Shown here: piece after piece, positions 1-7,371 of the stretch
How positions within the stretch are numbered: position 1 is the first letter of the stretch
Layout of the letters: every line of letters begins with the position of its first letter
Source: an uncultured Pelagibacteraceae bacterium
GTDB taxonomy: Bacteria > Pseudomonadota > Alphaproteobacteria > Pelagibacterales > AG-422-B15
Assembly (NCBI GenBank): GCA_902614655.1
Contig: CACMLX010000008.1
Location: 1 to 53,782 of the forward strand
Length of the DNA stretch: 53,782 bases
Direction of reading: 5' to 3'
Program-made: the position numbers and the translations under genes
The notes under the pieces: model-generated
Database searches by the model: none
What the model was told of the DNA's origin: nothing
The model's input: the letters and a program-made list of their open reading frames with translations, nothing else

Positions 1-1141
1 CTTTTTCATCTGAGCTATCCATATACATATATGGATCAGAATTTTCGTGAATTTCATCTTCTTGATTAGCTGAAGCATGAATAGATCCTGTTCCATTTAC
101 TTGAGCTGCTGGAACTGATGAAACTGTTGAACTATTATTTACTTGTAAATCGATTATCCTCTTTGATGGCTTGTCGTGAGGTTCTAAACCAGTCGCAACA
201 ACAGAAACTCTAGCTTTTCCCTCAAGGTTTTCGTCAAAGATTGATCCAACAATTACATCCGCATCTGGGTGAACTTGTTCTCTTATCTCATTTGTAATTT
301 TATCAACCTCATGCAATGTTAAGTCAGTTCCACCAGTTATATTGATCAATAATCCCTTTGCTCCGTCCAAAGAGTAGTCATCAAGCAGTGGATTTGTAAC
401 TGCATTGTGAGCACATTCTATTGCTCTGTTTTCGCCAGACGCTTCACCTGTACCCATCATTGCGCGCCCCATATTATTCATGATTGTCTTAACATCAGCA
501 AAGTCTAAGTTGATTAATCCCGGTACGACCATCAGATCGGTAATACTTCTTACTCCTGCATGCAAAACATCATCCGCCATTGAAAATGCATCGGCAAATG
601 TTGTTTTTTCATCAGCAACTTTAAATAAATTTTGGTTTGGAATAACAATTGTCGTGTCTACTAAATGTTCTAACTCTTTCAGCCCTTGCTCAGCAATTCT
701 CATTCTTCCAGCACCTTCAAATTGAAATGGCTTAGTAACAACTGCTACAGTAAGTATGCCCAATTCTCTAGCAACACGCGCTATCACAGGAGCAGCACCT
801 GTACCAGTACCACCACCCATACCAGCAGTAATGAAAAGCATGTTTGTGCCTTCAAGTCTTTCCATTATTTCGTGTTTAGTTTCATCAGCTGAGGATTTAC
901 CAATATCAGGATGAGAACCAGCTCCCAGTCCCTTCGTAACCTGAACACCCAATTGCATTTTTGAATCACTTAATGATTTAGACAGAGCTTGTGCATCTGT
1001 ATTGGCTGCAACAAATTCAACTCCTGATAATCCGGACTGAATCATATTGTTAATTGCATTACCGCCTGCACCACCGACTCCAAATACTGTTATCTTTGGC
1101 TTAAGCTCTTTTAGTTCTGGAACACTTAAATTTAAAACCAT
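1..1141 (-). CDS. ftsZ: Cell division protein FtsZ (3' end cut by window edge)
   Basis: FtsZ is the tubulin-like GTPase that forms the cytoplasmic division ring. I translated the minus strand by hand from the ATG: the N-terminus [20 protein letters not shown] leads into the nucleotide-binding GVGGAGGNA motif, and the tubulin signature [12 protein letters not shown] follows at about residues 104-115. About 380 codons lie in the window. They end inside the acidic C-terminal linker, so the conserved tail that binds FtsA/ZipA is outside. A strong Shine-Dalgarno (AGGAGG, 8 bases before ATG) sits in the 25-base gap after mraZ. Being directly behind mraZ is odd, because rsmH through ftsA normally stand between them. 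Identity is certain; only the 3' end is missing. Confidence 0.97.
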   Translation of the reverse strand, partial: MVLNLSVPELKELKPKITVFGVGGAGGNAINNMIQSGLSGVEFVAANTDAQALSKSLSDSKMQLGVQVTKGLGAGSHPDIGKSSADETKHEIMERLEGTNMLFITAGMGGGTGTGAAPVIARVARELGILTVAVVTKPFQFEGAGRMRIAEQGLKELEHLVDTTIVIPNQNLFKVADEKTTFADAFSMADDVLHAGVRSITDLMVVPGLINLDFADVKTIMNNMGRAMMGTGEASGENRAIECAHNAVTNPLLDDYSLDGAKGLLINITGGTDLTLHEVDKITNEIREQVHPDADVIVGSIFDENLEGKARVSVVATGLEPHDKPSKRIIDLQVNNSSTVSSVPAAQVNGTGSIHASANQEDEIHENSDPYMYMDSSDEK

Positions 1142-1166
1142 GAAATTATCCTCCTATTTTCATTAG

Positions 1167-1619
1167 TTATTCATTTTTCCATTTGAGATTTGCTAAATTA
1201 TTTTTTGCATTATCACTTTTTTCTTTTTTGAAAGAATCGTAAGTATCAGGACTCCACATTTGGAATGTTTCACCCATACCTACGAAAGAAACTTGGTCAA
1301 TAATACCTGCAATAGAGATTAATCCATCGGGTATGATGACTCTGCCTTCTTGATCAAAATGAATTTGATGGCTGTCAGCAAAAATAGAAGTTGAAAAAGT
1401 ATTTCTTTCCTCACTGAAGGGACCGGATGCTTCTATCGCATCACTAATCTTTTGCATTCTATTAGCAGTACATCCTTCAATTGACTTAAGAGTCGGTGAA
1501 GGATAACAAATCATTCCCTTCAATCCGTTTTGTTCTAAGACACTTCTAAAAGAAGATGGAACAGAAACACGACCTTTTTTGTCAATGCGATTGATGTATG
1601 TAGATAGAAACAATGCCAT
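1167..1619 (-). CDS. mraZ: Transcriptional regulator MraZ
   Basis: MraZ is a SpoVT/AbrB-fold DNA-binding protein that controls the division and cell-wall (dcw) cluster and represses its own promoter. The start was moved 12 codons inside the longest frame, because MraZ proteins begin near FLSTY: here MALFLSTYINRIDKKGRVSV. Two copies of the DXXXR-type core are visible, IDKKGRVSVPSSFR near the start and FDQEGRVIIPDGL near residues 80-95. The length of 150 residues is normal and the C-terminus looks complete. A row of five TGGG boxes upstream is the expected MraZ operator. It is followed after 25 bases by ftsZ rather than by rsmH, so in this organism its direct target operon may be mraZ-ftsZ. Confidence 0.93.
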   Translation of the reverse strand: MALFLSTYINRIDKKGRVSVPSSFRSVLEQNGLKGMICYPSPTLKSIEGCTANRMQKISDAIEASGPFSEERNTFSTSIFADSHQIHFDQEGRVIIPDGLISIAGIIDQVSFVGMGETFQMWSPDTYDSFKKEKSDNAKNNLANLKWKNE

Positions 1620-1667
1620 TTTTAAAAAAAAGTTAGTTATTAAAATAATCAACAAAATTACCTCATT

Positions 1668-1711
1668 TGGGTTAAATTGGGATTACTTGGGATAGTATGG
1701 GATTATATGGG
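1668..1711 (+). promoter_or_regulatory. MraZ operator: five TGGG boxes at 10-base spacing
   Basis: On the plus strand TGGG occurs five times, beginning at 1668, 1678, 1688, 1698 and 1708, with AT-only or nearly AT-only spacers between boxes. From established work, E. coli MraZ binds TGGGN direct repeats separated by 5 bases, which gives exactly this 10-base period. The array lies 49 bases upstream of the mraZ start, between it and a possible -10 element. The boxes read on the strand opposite to mraZ. The function is inferred from family knowledge, but the pattern itself is plain. Confidence 0.85.
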
Positions 1712-1764
1712 TAATGTCTATACCTATTTATGATATTTCTTTTATAATCAATTATTTAACTAAT

Positions 1765-1770
1765 ATTATA
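1765..1770 (-). promoter_or_regulatory. Possible -10 box for mraZ-ftsZ transcription
   Basis: The minus strand reads TATAAT, a perfect sigma70 -10 match, upstream of the MraZ boxes. I could not find a convincing -35 hexamer at 16-18 bases, so this is only a candidate. If used, transcription would start near 1758, leaving the MraZ boxes in the early transcribed region. Confidence 0.3.
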
Positions 1771-1813
1771 CATTAGCCTGTATTTATAAACTATTGAAAA
1801 TAAAAGAGAAATT

Positions 1814-2173
1814 TCGCCAGATAATTTATAAGCCGGGTTCTGTGATTTTTTTACAAAAAACCGATAACTATTCATCTAGCTCAATTGTTACCAATTGAGT
1901 CATGCGATCAACCCGGTTACAGCCAAGACAAGCCAATGTAACCCTATTTGATCTTGCTCCCAGTGGGGTTTACCATGCCTTTTTTGTTACCAAAAAAGCG
2001 GTGAGCTCTTACCTCACCTTTTCACCCTTACCCTTAAAATTTCAATTAGGGCGGTTTATTTTCTGCGGCACTTTCCCTAGAGTTGCCTCCGCCGGGTATT
2101 ACCCGGCACTGCTGCCTTATGGAGCCCGGACTTTCCTCTTGATCAAGCCAAGCAGTTATCCAATTATCTGGCT
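1814..2173 (-). ncRNA. rnpB: RNase P RNA (bacterial type A)
   Basis: This is the catalytic RNA that removes the 5' leader of tRNA precursors. The minus strand carries the hallmark GAGGAAAGTCCGGGCTCC (complement of about 2120-2137), then GGCAGCAGTGCCGGGTAA, the GGCGGAGGCAACTCTAGGGAA region and, near the 3' end, ACAGAACCCGGCTTATAAA. The ends are set by helix P1: GCCAGATAATT at the 5' end pairs perfectly, over 11 bases, with AATTATCTGGC at 1816-1826. The resulting length of about 360 bases is normal for type A. A promoter lies just upstream. Sitting beside mraZ and an AmpD/AmiD-type amidase is an arrangement I remember from other alphaproteobacteria. Open frames over this stretch are not genes. 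Confidence 0.97.
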
Positions 2174-2178
2174 GAAAG

Positions 2179-2207
2179 GGTTTATCCTCTTAAAAGATTT
2201 TGGTCAA
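2179..2207 (-). promoter_or_regulatory. rnpB promoter
   Basis: The minus strand reads TTGACC, 17 bases, TAAACC. Start of transcription about 6-7 bases later would fall right at the P1 helix of the RNase P RNA, which supports the call. The -35 hexamer overlaps the stop codon of the upstream amidase gene. The -10 is a weak match; the spacing and end position carry the argument. Confidence 0.6.
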
Positions 2208-2920
2208 GCCTCTCTTTGAAGAGATATAAGTTCTCTCAGATAACCCAACAATTTGCGCTTAACTGTAAAATCCTCTAACTCTTCGGGGCAATAGTGACTT
2301 TCAAAAGCGTAAATAACTTGAAGTGTTTCTTTATCCATTAAACTAGAAATAGTAATTTTATAGCCAAAATCTCTTAGTAACTGTTGTAAAGACTTAATCT
2401 CTGAAGCTTTGAGCGGCGTTTTTGAATTATTTTTCTTTGGTAAAATTACTAAGCCTTTTGCAGCCAACTTATGCCAAGGAAATAAATATCCCGGATCTAT
2501 CTTTCGCAGCGGAGCAACATCTGAGTGGCCCAAAATATTACTTTTTTTTATTTTGTACTTTGTCTGTAGACTTTCGATTAATGATATAAGTGATTTTATC
2601 TGAGATAACTTGAATTTGTGATATCCAAATTCTTGGCCTTTATTTTGTAACTCTATGCCTATAGACTTTGAGTTTAAATTTCTATCTTTTTTCCAATTAG
2701 ATTTTCCTGCGTGCCAAGCAATATCTTTATCATTTACGAGTTGGGTAATTTTTCCTCTTTCATTAACAAAATAATGTGAGCTCACTTTATGTTTTTTTGA
2801 TCTAAGTCTTTTAATTGATTCCTGCGCTGTTTTCATTCCTGTATAATGTATGATTAAATATTTAATATTTCTTCTTTTTACTTGTTCAAAATTTGGGGAT
2901 TTTAGATATTCAATTTTCAT
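2204..2920 (-). CDS. N-acetylmuramoyl-L-alanine amidase (AmpD/AmiD type)
   Basis: A zinc amidase that splits the MurNAc-L-alanine bond of peptidoglycan or its anhydro turnover products. The amidase_2 domain fills residues 1-150: zinc ligands are likely H25 (IIHYTG), H132 (LGHSDVAP) and D142 (RKIDPG), with E90 (SIGIELQNKG) as the catalytic acid. Residues about 172-238 resemble a peptidoglycan-binding-type helical domain, as in AmiD. No signal peptide is visible, so a cytoplasmic recycling role like AmpD is likely. The start overlaps the stop of the upstream transporter gene by 4 bases. Its presence suggests that the cell still makes or recycles peptidoglycan despite the collapsed dcw locus. 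AmpD versus AmiD subfamily is not settled. Confidence 0.88.
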   Translation of the reverse strand: MKIEYLKSPNFEQVKRRNIKYLIIHYTGMKTAQESIKRLRSKKHKVSSHYFVNERGKITQLVNDKDIAWHAGKSNWKKDRNLNSKSIGIELQNKGQEFGYHKFKLSQIKSLISLIESLQTKYKIKKSNILGHSDVAPLRKIDPGYLFPWHKLAAKGLVILPKKNNSKTPLKASEIKSLQQLLRDFGYKITISSLMDKETLQVIYAFESHYCPEELEDFTVKRKLLGYLRELISLQREA

Positions 2921-3816
2921 GGTGAACTTGATACCTTTTCCTCTTCTGGCTCTCTCATCATTACAATAGCAACTCCCGTGAATGACATGGTTGCACCAAA
3001 GATAATTTTAAATGTAAGCACTTCATTAAATCCCTCATAAATAGAAAAATAAGAAATAATCAATGCATTTATTATCGCAAGTACTGGAGCAAGAAGGGTT
3101 AGAGGTGTAATTTTTGATAATTCATATTTTGTTATTAAGTAATAAAAACCTGCATGGCCGATAGCGGTTGCGGCAAACGCAGTAAATAATATAGCTCCCC
3201 AACCAATTATGGATGCATTTAAAATTAAGTCTAATTGATTTTCCTCAACCAAAAATGAAATCGTTGCCAAGAATAAAAAGCTTATAAAAGCAATCCAAGC
3301 TTGTAGATCAAACACTTTAACATCTTTTAACTTCTTCATAAAAAGAAGGCTGATAGCAATAGATAAAGCTGCTAATAACGCATAATAAACGCCACCGAGA
3401 TCAGAAAATATTGTAGGCTCAAAAATCAAAATAATAACGCCCCCAAATGCAAGTGCTATTCCAAGAATACGCCTCCACTTAATCACCTCACCTAAAAATA
3501 TAACGGATAATATAGTTGCAAATGGTACACCTAGTTGAAGAACCACAGCAACAGAGGAAATAAATTGAGAATTATCGAGAGCAAGATAGAAAAACGCAAA
3601 ATGAATGCCTCCTCCCAATATAGAAATAATTATAATATTAGTCATTTGGCCGCGGTGAATTTTCAAAAAGGGAATAAGTAAAACTGCAATGATTAAAAAT
3701 CTCATTGTCGTAAATAAAAATGGTGGAAATTCATTTACACCGATTTTTGCAGAAATAAATGCCAGTCCCCACGCTAGATTAATGGATAATACAATGAATA
3801 TGTCTATTGTTCTCAA
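2917..3816 (-). CDS. EamA/DMT-family membrane transporter
   Basis: An inner-membrane carrier of the drug/metabolite transporter superfamily. The 299 residues hold about ten hydrophobic segments in two EamA halves (about residues 5-135 and 145-285); the first begins LAWGLAFISAKIGVNEFPPF and the second has VYYALLAALSIAISLLFMKK. These are typical of the family, whose members export or import small metabolites such as amino acids or sugars. The substrate cannot be read from sequence. It is translationally coupled to the amidase downstream (4-base overlap) and diverges from mlaA over about 94 bases, which should hold both promoters. Confidence 0.88.
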   Translation of the reverse strand: MRTIDIFIVLSINLAWGLAFISAKIGVNEFPPFLFTTMRFLIIAVLLIPFLKIHRGQMTNIIIISILGGGIHFAFFYLALDNSQFISSVAVVLQLGVPFATILSVIFLGEVIKWRRILGIALAFGGVIILIFEPTIFSDLGGVYYALLAALSIAISLLFMKKLKDVKVFDLQAWIAFISFLFLATISFLVEENQLDLILNASIIGWGAILFTAFAATAIGHAGFYYLITKYELSKITPLTLLAPVLAIINALIISYFSIYEGFNEVLTFKIIFGATMSFTGVAIVMMREPEEEKVSSSP

Positions 3817-3910
3817 TACTGGCTCATTTCTGCATCATTTTCTATTTATAATACGATTACACTAAAATATTAATTTGATTAGAAAATTTATATAGAATAG
3901 CATTATTTCA

Positions 3911-4732
3911 ATGAAATATAGAATATTAATAGTTTTATTTCTAAGTTCTGTTCTTGTATTGCAAGGATGTGCTTCAAAAGAAGCCGCGGTGAACTATAAC
4001 AATTCTGAAACTGAAATAGTTAGCGTTAATGATCCACTTGAAAAAGTAAATCGTGTGGTTTTTCAATTTAATATTATTTTTGATAAGCTTATCTTAAGGC
4101 CAATTGCTGTTACGTACAGAGCCGTTGTTCCAGAATTTGTTCGAAACAGAGTTACATACTCATTAAATAATTTAGGTATGCCAATTACAGCTGTGAATAA
4201 TGTATTGCAAGGCGAGTTAAGAAAAGCCGGAGTATCAACATCTCGATTTATTATTAACTCAACTGTTGGAATACTCGGTTTCTTTGACCCAGCAGCAAGT
4301 ATGGGTCTTGTATCTGAAAACGAAGACTTTGGACAGACTTTGAGTGTATGGGGTGTTGAGTCTGGTCCATACTTAGTTTTACCTTTCTTAGGACCTTCTA
4401 CACCAAGAGACTTTGCAGGCATGCTATCAACATCACTGCTTGATCCAATGTATCAAGTGGGAGGTGGATCTGCTCCTGACTCTCTAAGAACTTACAGAAT
4501 GGGCACTGGCGCAGTTGATTTTAGATCTCAAAACATAGAAATTCTTGATGATCTGCAAAACAATTCAATTGATTACTATGCAGCAGTAAGAAGCTTTTAT
4601 TCGCAAGGAAGAGAAAGTCAGGCCTCAAATAACTTAGAAATTAACACTCAAGATCAAGAAAATGATATTTTTGATGACTTTGATATTGATGAAAGTTATG
4701 TAGGACCAGATATTGAGATTATTTATGATTAA
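3911..4732 (+). CDS. mlaA: MlaA (VacJ) outer-membrane lipoprotein
   Basis: MlaA sits in the outer membrane and removes misplaced phospholipids from the outer leaflet, passing them to periplasmic MlaC. A lipoprotein signal ends at C20 (VLVLQGC lipobox). The family core is clear: DPLEKVNRVVFQFN near residue 40, then LGFFDPAASMGL and EDFGQTLSVWGVESGPYLVLPFLGPSTPRD, the MlaA hallmark, around residues 118-165. The length of 273 residues is usual, with an acidic tail of about 50 residues. mlaC follows with an 8-base overlap. The ABC part (MlaFEDB) is not next to it and must be elsewhere if present. Confidence 0.95.
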   Translation: MKYRILIVLFLSSVLVLQGCASKEAAVNYNNSETEIVSVNDPLEKVNRVVFQFNIIFDKLILRPIAVTYRAVVPEFVRNRVTYSLNNLGMPITAVNNVLQGELRKAGVSTSRFIINSTVGILGFFDPAASMGLVSENEDFGQTLSVWGVESGPYLVLPFLGPSTPRDFAGMLSTSLLDPMYQVGGGSAPDSLRTYRMGTGAVDFRSQNIEILDDLQNNSIDYYAAVRSFYSQGRESQASNNLEINTQDQENDIFDDFDIDESYVGPDIEIIYD

Positions 4733-5324
4733 AATAAAAAATTATAGCTGGATTTTAATTTTTTTGCTTTCTTTCGCGGCTTACGCCCAAAGCTCACAGT
4801 TCGCTCAAGAAGAGGAGTTTGTTTCAAACTTTGCAGATAAAGCGATTGAGATTTTAAGTGACGAGAGTATTAGCGAAAATGATAAAACGTCTCGTTTCAC
4901 TAACGTTGTAATGAACGCAATTGACCTAAATTTAATTTCAAAATTCGTGCTCTCTAAAACTTGGAAAAATTCAACGGATGAACAAAAGGAAAGATATTTG
5001 ATTGCATTTAAAGATTATTTTATCAACTCCTATGCAAATAAGCTTGATCAGTACTCTGGAGAGCAAGTTCAAATTGTTGGGTCTGAAGCTGCAGGGAAAT
5101 ACGTAATTGTTGAAAGTAATATTGTACGAGAAGGAACTGATACTTTAAAAATAAATTTAAAGTGGAGACTGATTAATAGAGACGGTGATATAAAAATAAT
5201 TGATCTAAATATTGAAGGTATTAGTCTTGTAATTGCACAAAGAGAAGAGTTTCAGTCATTTCTTGCAAATAACGATAATGATATAGAGAAATTAATAGAT
5301 AAGATTATTACTGTTTCTAATTAA
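4725..5324 (+). CDS. mlaC: MlaC periplasmic phospholipid-binding protein
   Basis: MlaC shuttles phospholipid between MlaA in the outer membrane and the MlaFEDB complex in the inner membrane. The start chosen is the ATG giving MIKIKNYSWILIFLLSFAAYAQ, a signal peptide cleaved after AYA; a TTG four codons earlier is a worse option. The mature part shows the MlaC/Ttg2D pattern: FADKAIEILSDESI, LISKFVLSKTWKNSTDEQKERYLIAFKDYFINSYANKLDQYSG and KINLKWRLINRDGDIKIIDLNIEGISLVIAQREEFQSFL (read in parts). It overlaps the end of mlaA by 8 bases, so the two are co-translated. About 200 residues is the family norm. Confidence 0.93.
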   Translation: MIKIKNYSWILIFLLSFAAYAQSSQFAQEEEFVSNFADKAIEILSDESISENDKTSRFTNVVMNAIDLNLISKFVLSKTWKNSTDEQKERYLIAFKDYFINSYANKLDQYSGEQVQIVGSEAAGKYVIVESNIVREGTDTLKINLKWRLINRDGDIKIIDLNIEGISLVIAQREEFQSFLANNDNDIEKLIDKIITVSN

Positions 5325-5334
5325 TTCTTCGAAA

Positions 5335-5706
5335 TTATTTTGACGGCAAGCCACTTGGTTTCCAGCCAATAACGAATCCATCTTCAACATTGTAAAGATT
5401 GTTATAACCATTTGATTCTAATATTAAAGCGGCATGCATGGACCTTGCCCCTGACTTACAAATAAAGAAAATTTCAGAATTTTTTGATACTCCATAAGAA
5501 TTGAATTGATCTAAAAAATTAGTGTTTTCATCACCCTCTTCATTAATGAGAGTTAACTCTATATATTGAGCATCAAACGAGCCATCATCCACTCTTCCAA
5601 ATGTTTCCCATTCGTAAGGTGTGCGTACATCAACTAGATATGCATCTTTATTTTCTTTAATTGTGCTATAACAATTTTCTGCAGATATATTTTTTATATT
5701 ACTCAT
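5335..5706 (-). CDS. Rhodanese-domain sulfurtransferase
   Basis: A single rhodanese domain of 123 residues, cytoplasmic by lack of a signal peptide. The usual landmarks are present: YLVDVRTPYEWETFGRV at residues 23-39 and the active-site loop FICKSGARS with catalytic C83, which would carry a persulfide. Such small rhodaneses move sulfane sulfur to acceptors; the acceptor here is unknown. It lies 2 bases after the small DUF2805-type gene, which itself follows a methyltransferase by 1 base, so the three form an operon. It converges with mlaC with only 10 bases between the stops. Confidence 0.88.
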   Translation of the reverse strand: MSNIKNISAENCYSTIKENKDAYLVDVRTPYEWETFGRVDDGSFDAQYIELTLINEEGDENTNFLDQFNSYGVSKNSEIFFICKSGARSMHAALILESNGYNNLYNVEDGFVIGWKPSGLPSK

Positions 5707-5708
5707 TA

Positions 5709-5948
5709 CTATGATTTCTGATTAGATGATTTAAATCGATCTGAAATTGGACTAATTTTAGTTTTTCTTCCCCTTACTCGCTTTCTCCACATTAAAAATG
5801 AGGACCTTTTCATATTCTCTTTCATTAATTTAATAACTTCTTTCTCTTGTATTCCAAATTGTTTCCTAATATCAGCAAAAGTTGTTCTATCTTCCCAGGC
5901 CATTTCTATAACGCGATCGATATCTGACTGCGATAGTTTATTGTCCAT
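5709..5948 (-). CDS. Small DUF2805/TIGR03643-type protein
   Basis: A 79-residue basic protein with the pattern of the TIGR03643/DUF2805 family as I remember it: LSQSDIDRVIEMAWEDRTTF, then IRKQFGIQEKEVIKLMKENM, then SSFLMWRKRVRGRKTKI. The middle part looks like a helix-turn-helix and the last part is strongly basic, so nucleic-acid binding is a fair guess, but no function is known to me. It is packed between a methyltransferase and a rhodanese gene in one operon, with gaps of 1-2 bases. Recognition is from memory, not from a search. Confidence 0.75.
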   Translation of the reverse strand: MDNKLSQSDIDRVIEMAWEDRTTFADIRKQFGIQEKEVIKLMKENMKRSSFLMWRKRVRGRKTKISPISDRFKSSNQKS

Positions 5949-5949
5949 T

Positions 5950-6738
5950 TTAGGTTGAAATTTTTACAGCTTGAAAATTACCAGGACGATGTTCCCCTTT
6001 TTCCACAACGCCAAGAAGTTTTTCCCAAATTTCCAGTGCACCGTCTGCCTCTTCTTTTCCTATTAGATTTACAACATCATCATAAAGTGGTCCTCTTATA
6101 TCTGATATTTCTGTCTTAACTTTTTCGAGATACCATTTATTACGATCATTTAGTGAGAGAACTTCAAATCCTGTTTCTTTTAAAAGACTTTCGTACTTTT
6201 CTAATGAGCACATAAACATATCGAGGCCTTCTGCGGCAATATATTCTTTCATCTGCTCTGATGGTTCGTTGTCATCATTTCTCATCCAATCACCAACCGC
6301 AAGAATACCATTGTCAGCTAAGATCTCGTTTATCTCTTTGAGCAAGTTTTTTTTATCGATAATATGTAAAAATGCTTCTTTACTAAATACTGCCTCAAAA
6401 CTTTTATCTTCAAATTTATATTCTCCAGGCTTTGTACAAATAAATTTTGCTTTATCAGATAAATTTTTCTTTAACGCTAAATTATTTGCTGTTTCAATTA
6501 CTAACGGTTCTGGATCTATTCCTATAACTTCTTTTGCGCCATATGTTTCAATCATATGAAAAACTGCACCGCCCGTTCCACATCCAATATCTAGAACTTT
6601 TTTATTTTTTAGATTTAATCCTTTTAAAATCTGATCAACTTCTTCTGTCCCGCCAGGTGATAGAAAACCCTCACCCCAGACAGTTTTGAGCATATTTAGT
6701 TGTTTTGGGCCGTAATGTCCTTCATCGGTTAAGCTCAT
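5950..6738 (-). CDS. SAM-dependent methyltransferase
   Basis: A class I methyltransferase of 262 residues. Motif I is VLDIGCGTG at residues 48-56, followed by an acidic residue in VIGIDPEPLVIE that would hold the ribose of SAM. The opening SLTDEGHYGPKQLNMLKTVWGEGFLSPGG and the layout resemble the glycine/sarcosine and phosphoethanolamine N-methyltransferase group, so a small amine substrate is possible but unproven. It heads the operon with the DUF2805-type and rhodanese genes. Confidence 0.85.
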   Translation of the reverse strand: MSLTDEGHYGPKQLNMLKTVWGEGFLSPGGTEEVDQILKGLNLKNKKVLDIGCGTGGAVFHMIETYGAKEVIGIDPEPLVIETANNLALKKNLSDKAKFICTKPGEYKFEDKSFEAVFSKEAFLHIIDKKNLLKEINEILADNGILAVGDWMRNDDNEPSEQMKEYIAAEGLDMFMCSLEKYESLLKETGFEVLSLNDRNKWYLEKVKTEISDIRGPLYDDVVNLIGKEEADGALEIWEKLLGVVEKGEHRPGNFQAVKIST

Positions 6739-6845
6739 ATTATTAATGATATGTTTTAGATGATCTAATTGTTTTGTTTAAGTCAATTAAACTTAAATTA
6801 CATTTTCTTTTGATGACTAGCTTAATTACAGGTGGAAGCAAATTT

Positions 6846-6977
6846 TTAAACTTTACTCGCCTTACTAAAATATCTTGCTGCTTCATCATATGATCTATTT
6901 GCGTAAAATTTAGAAATACACAAAAGAGTTAAGTGCAAAGGTATGCCAAATAACAACTCTGGTAAATCTAAATGCAT
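6846..6977 (-). CDS. Possible small protein of 43 residues
   Basis: Within the 261-base gap between the methyltransferase and the ABM protein there is a minus-strand frame starting ATG and reading MHLDLPELLFGIPLHLTLLC, then a hydrophilic tail with YDEAARYFSKASKV. It has one hydrophobic stretch and then a mixed helix. There is no good ribosome-binding site and I know no relative. It may be a real small membrane-associated protein or chance; nothing else is visible in this gap. Confidence 0.25.
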   Translation of the reverse strand: MHLDLPELLFGIPLHLTLLCISKFYANRSYDEAARYFSKASKV

Positions 6978-6999
6978 AGAAAGATTTTAACCTGATTTA

Positions 7000-7293
7000 T
7001 CAGCTATAATCAAGAACAACCGTTCCTGAAACAGGATCAGTTACGCCTAATTCAGGAGATAATTCCTCTAGTAAGTGTCTAACTTTATCCAAGTTTCCAA
7101 TCATATTTTCTCTTTGAGCGGCTATAGCTTCCTCAGATTCCCAAATTCCAATAAAACAATATGTACGGTCTCCTGTTTTAAAAAGACGACTCATTTTCTG
7201 ACCCGGTAAATTTTCAAAACTTTTGTTTATTTCTAAGTATTCTTCTTCACAACCTTCTTTAACTTTAAACCTCACGGCATTACAAAATTCCAT
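7000..7293 (-). CDS. ABM-domain (antibiotic biosynthesis monooxygenase-like) protein
   Basis: A 97-residue dimeric alpha-beta barrel protein of the ABM superfamily. The opening beta strand (NAVRFKVKEGCEEEYLEINKSFENLPG) and the FIGIWESEEAIAAQRENM block, with its conserved tryptophan, fit the fold. Members include quinol monooxygenases and many proteins of unknown role, so the activity is not settled. It lies 78 bases beyond the beta-propeller gene on the same strand and may share its transcript; a GGAG-like sequence (TAGGAGACA) precedes the ATG. Confidence 0.7.
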   Translation of the reverse strand: MEFCNAVRFKVKEGCEEEYLEINKSFENLPGQKMSRLFKTGDRTYCFIGIWESEEAIAAQRENMIGNLDKVRHLLEELSPELGVTDPVSGTVVLDYS

Positions 7294-7371
7294 ATTTTGT
7301 CTCCTATATTTTGTTTTTTACAAATTCTAATTAAAATACTTATATTTGAAAGAATAAATATTAGTTCAAAT

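Noticed and set aside
1902-2219. Open frame of 105 codons on the plus strand
   Set aside because: It lies antisense to the RNase P RNA, whose conserved motifs and P1 helix explain this stretch.
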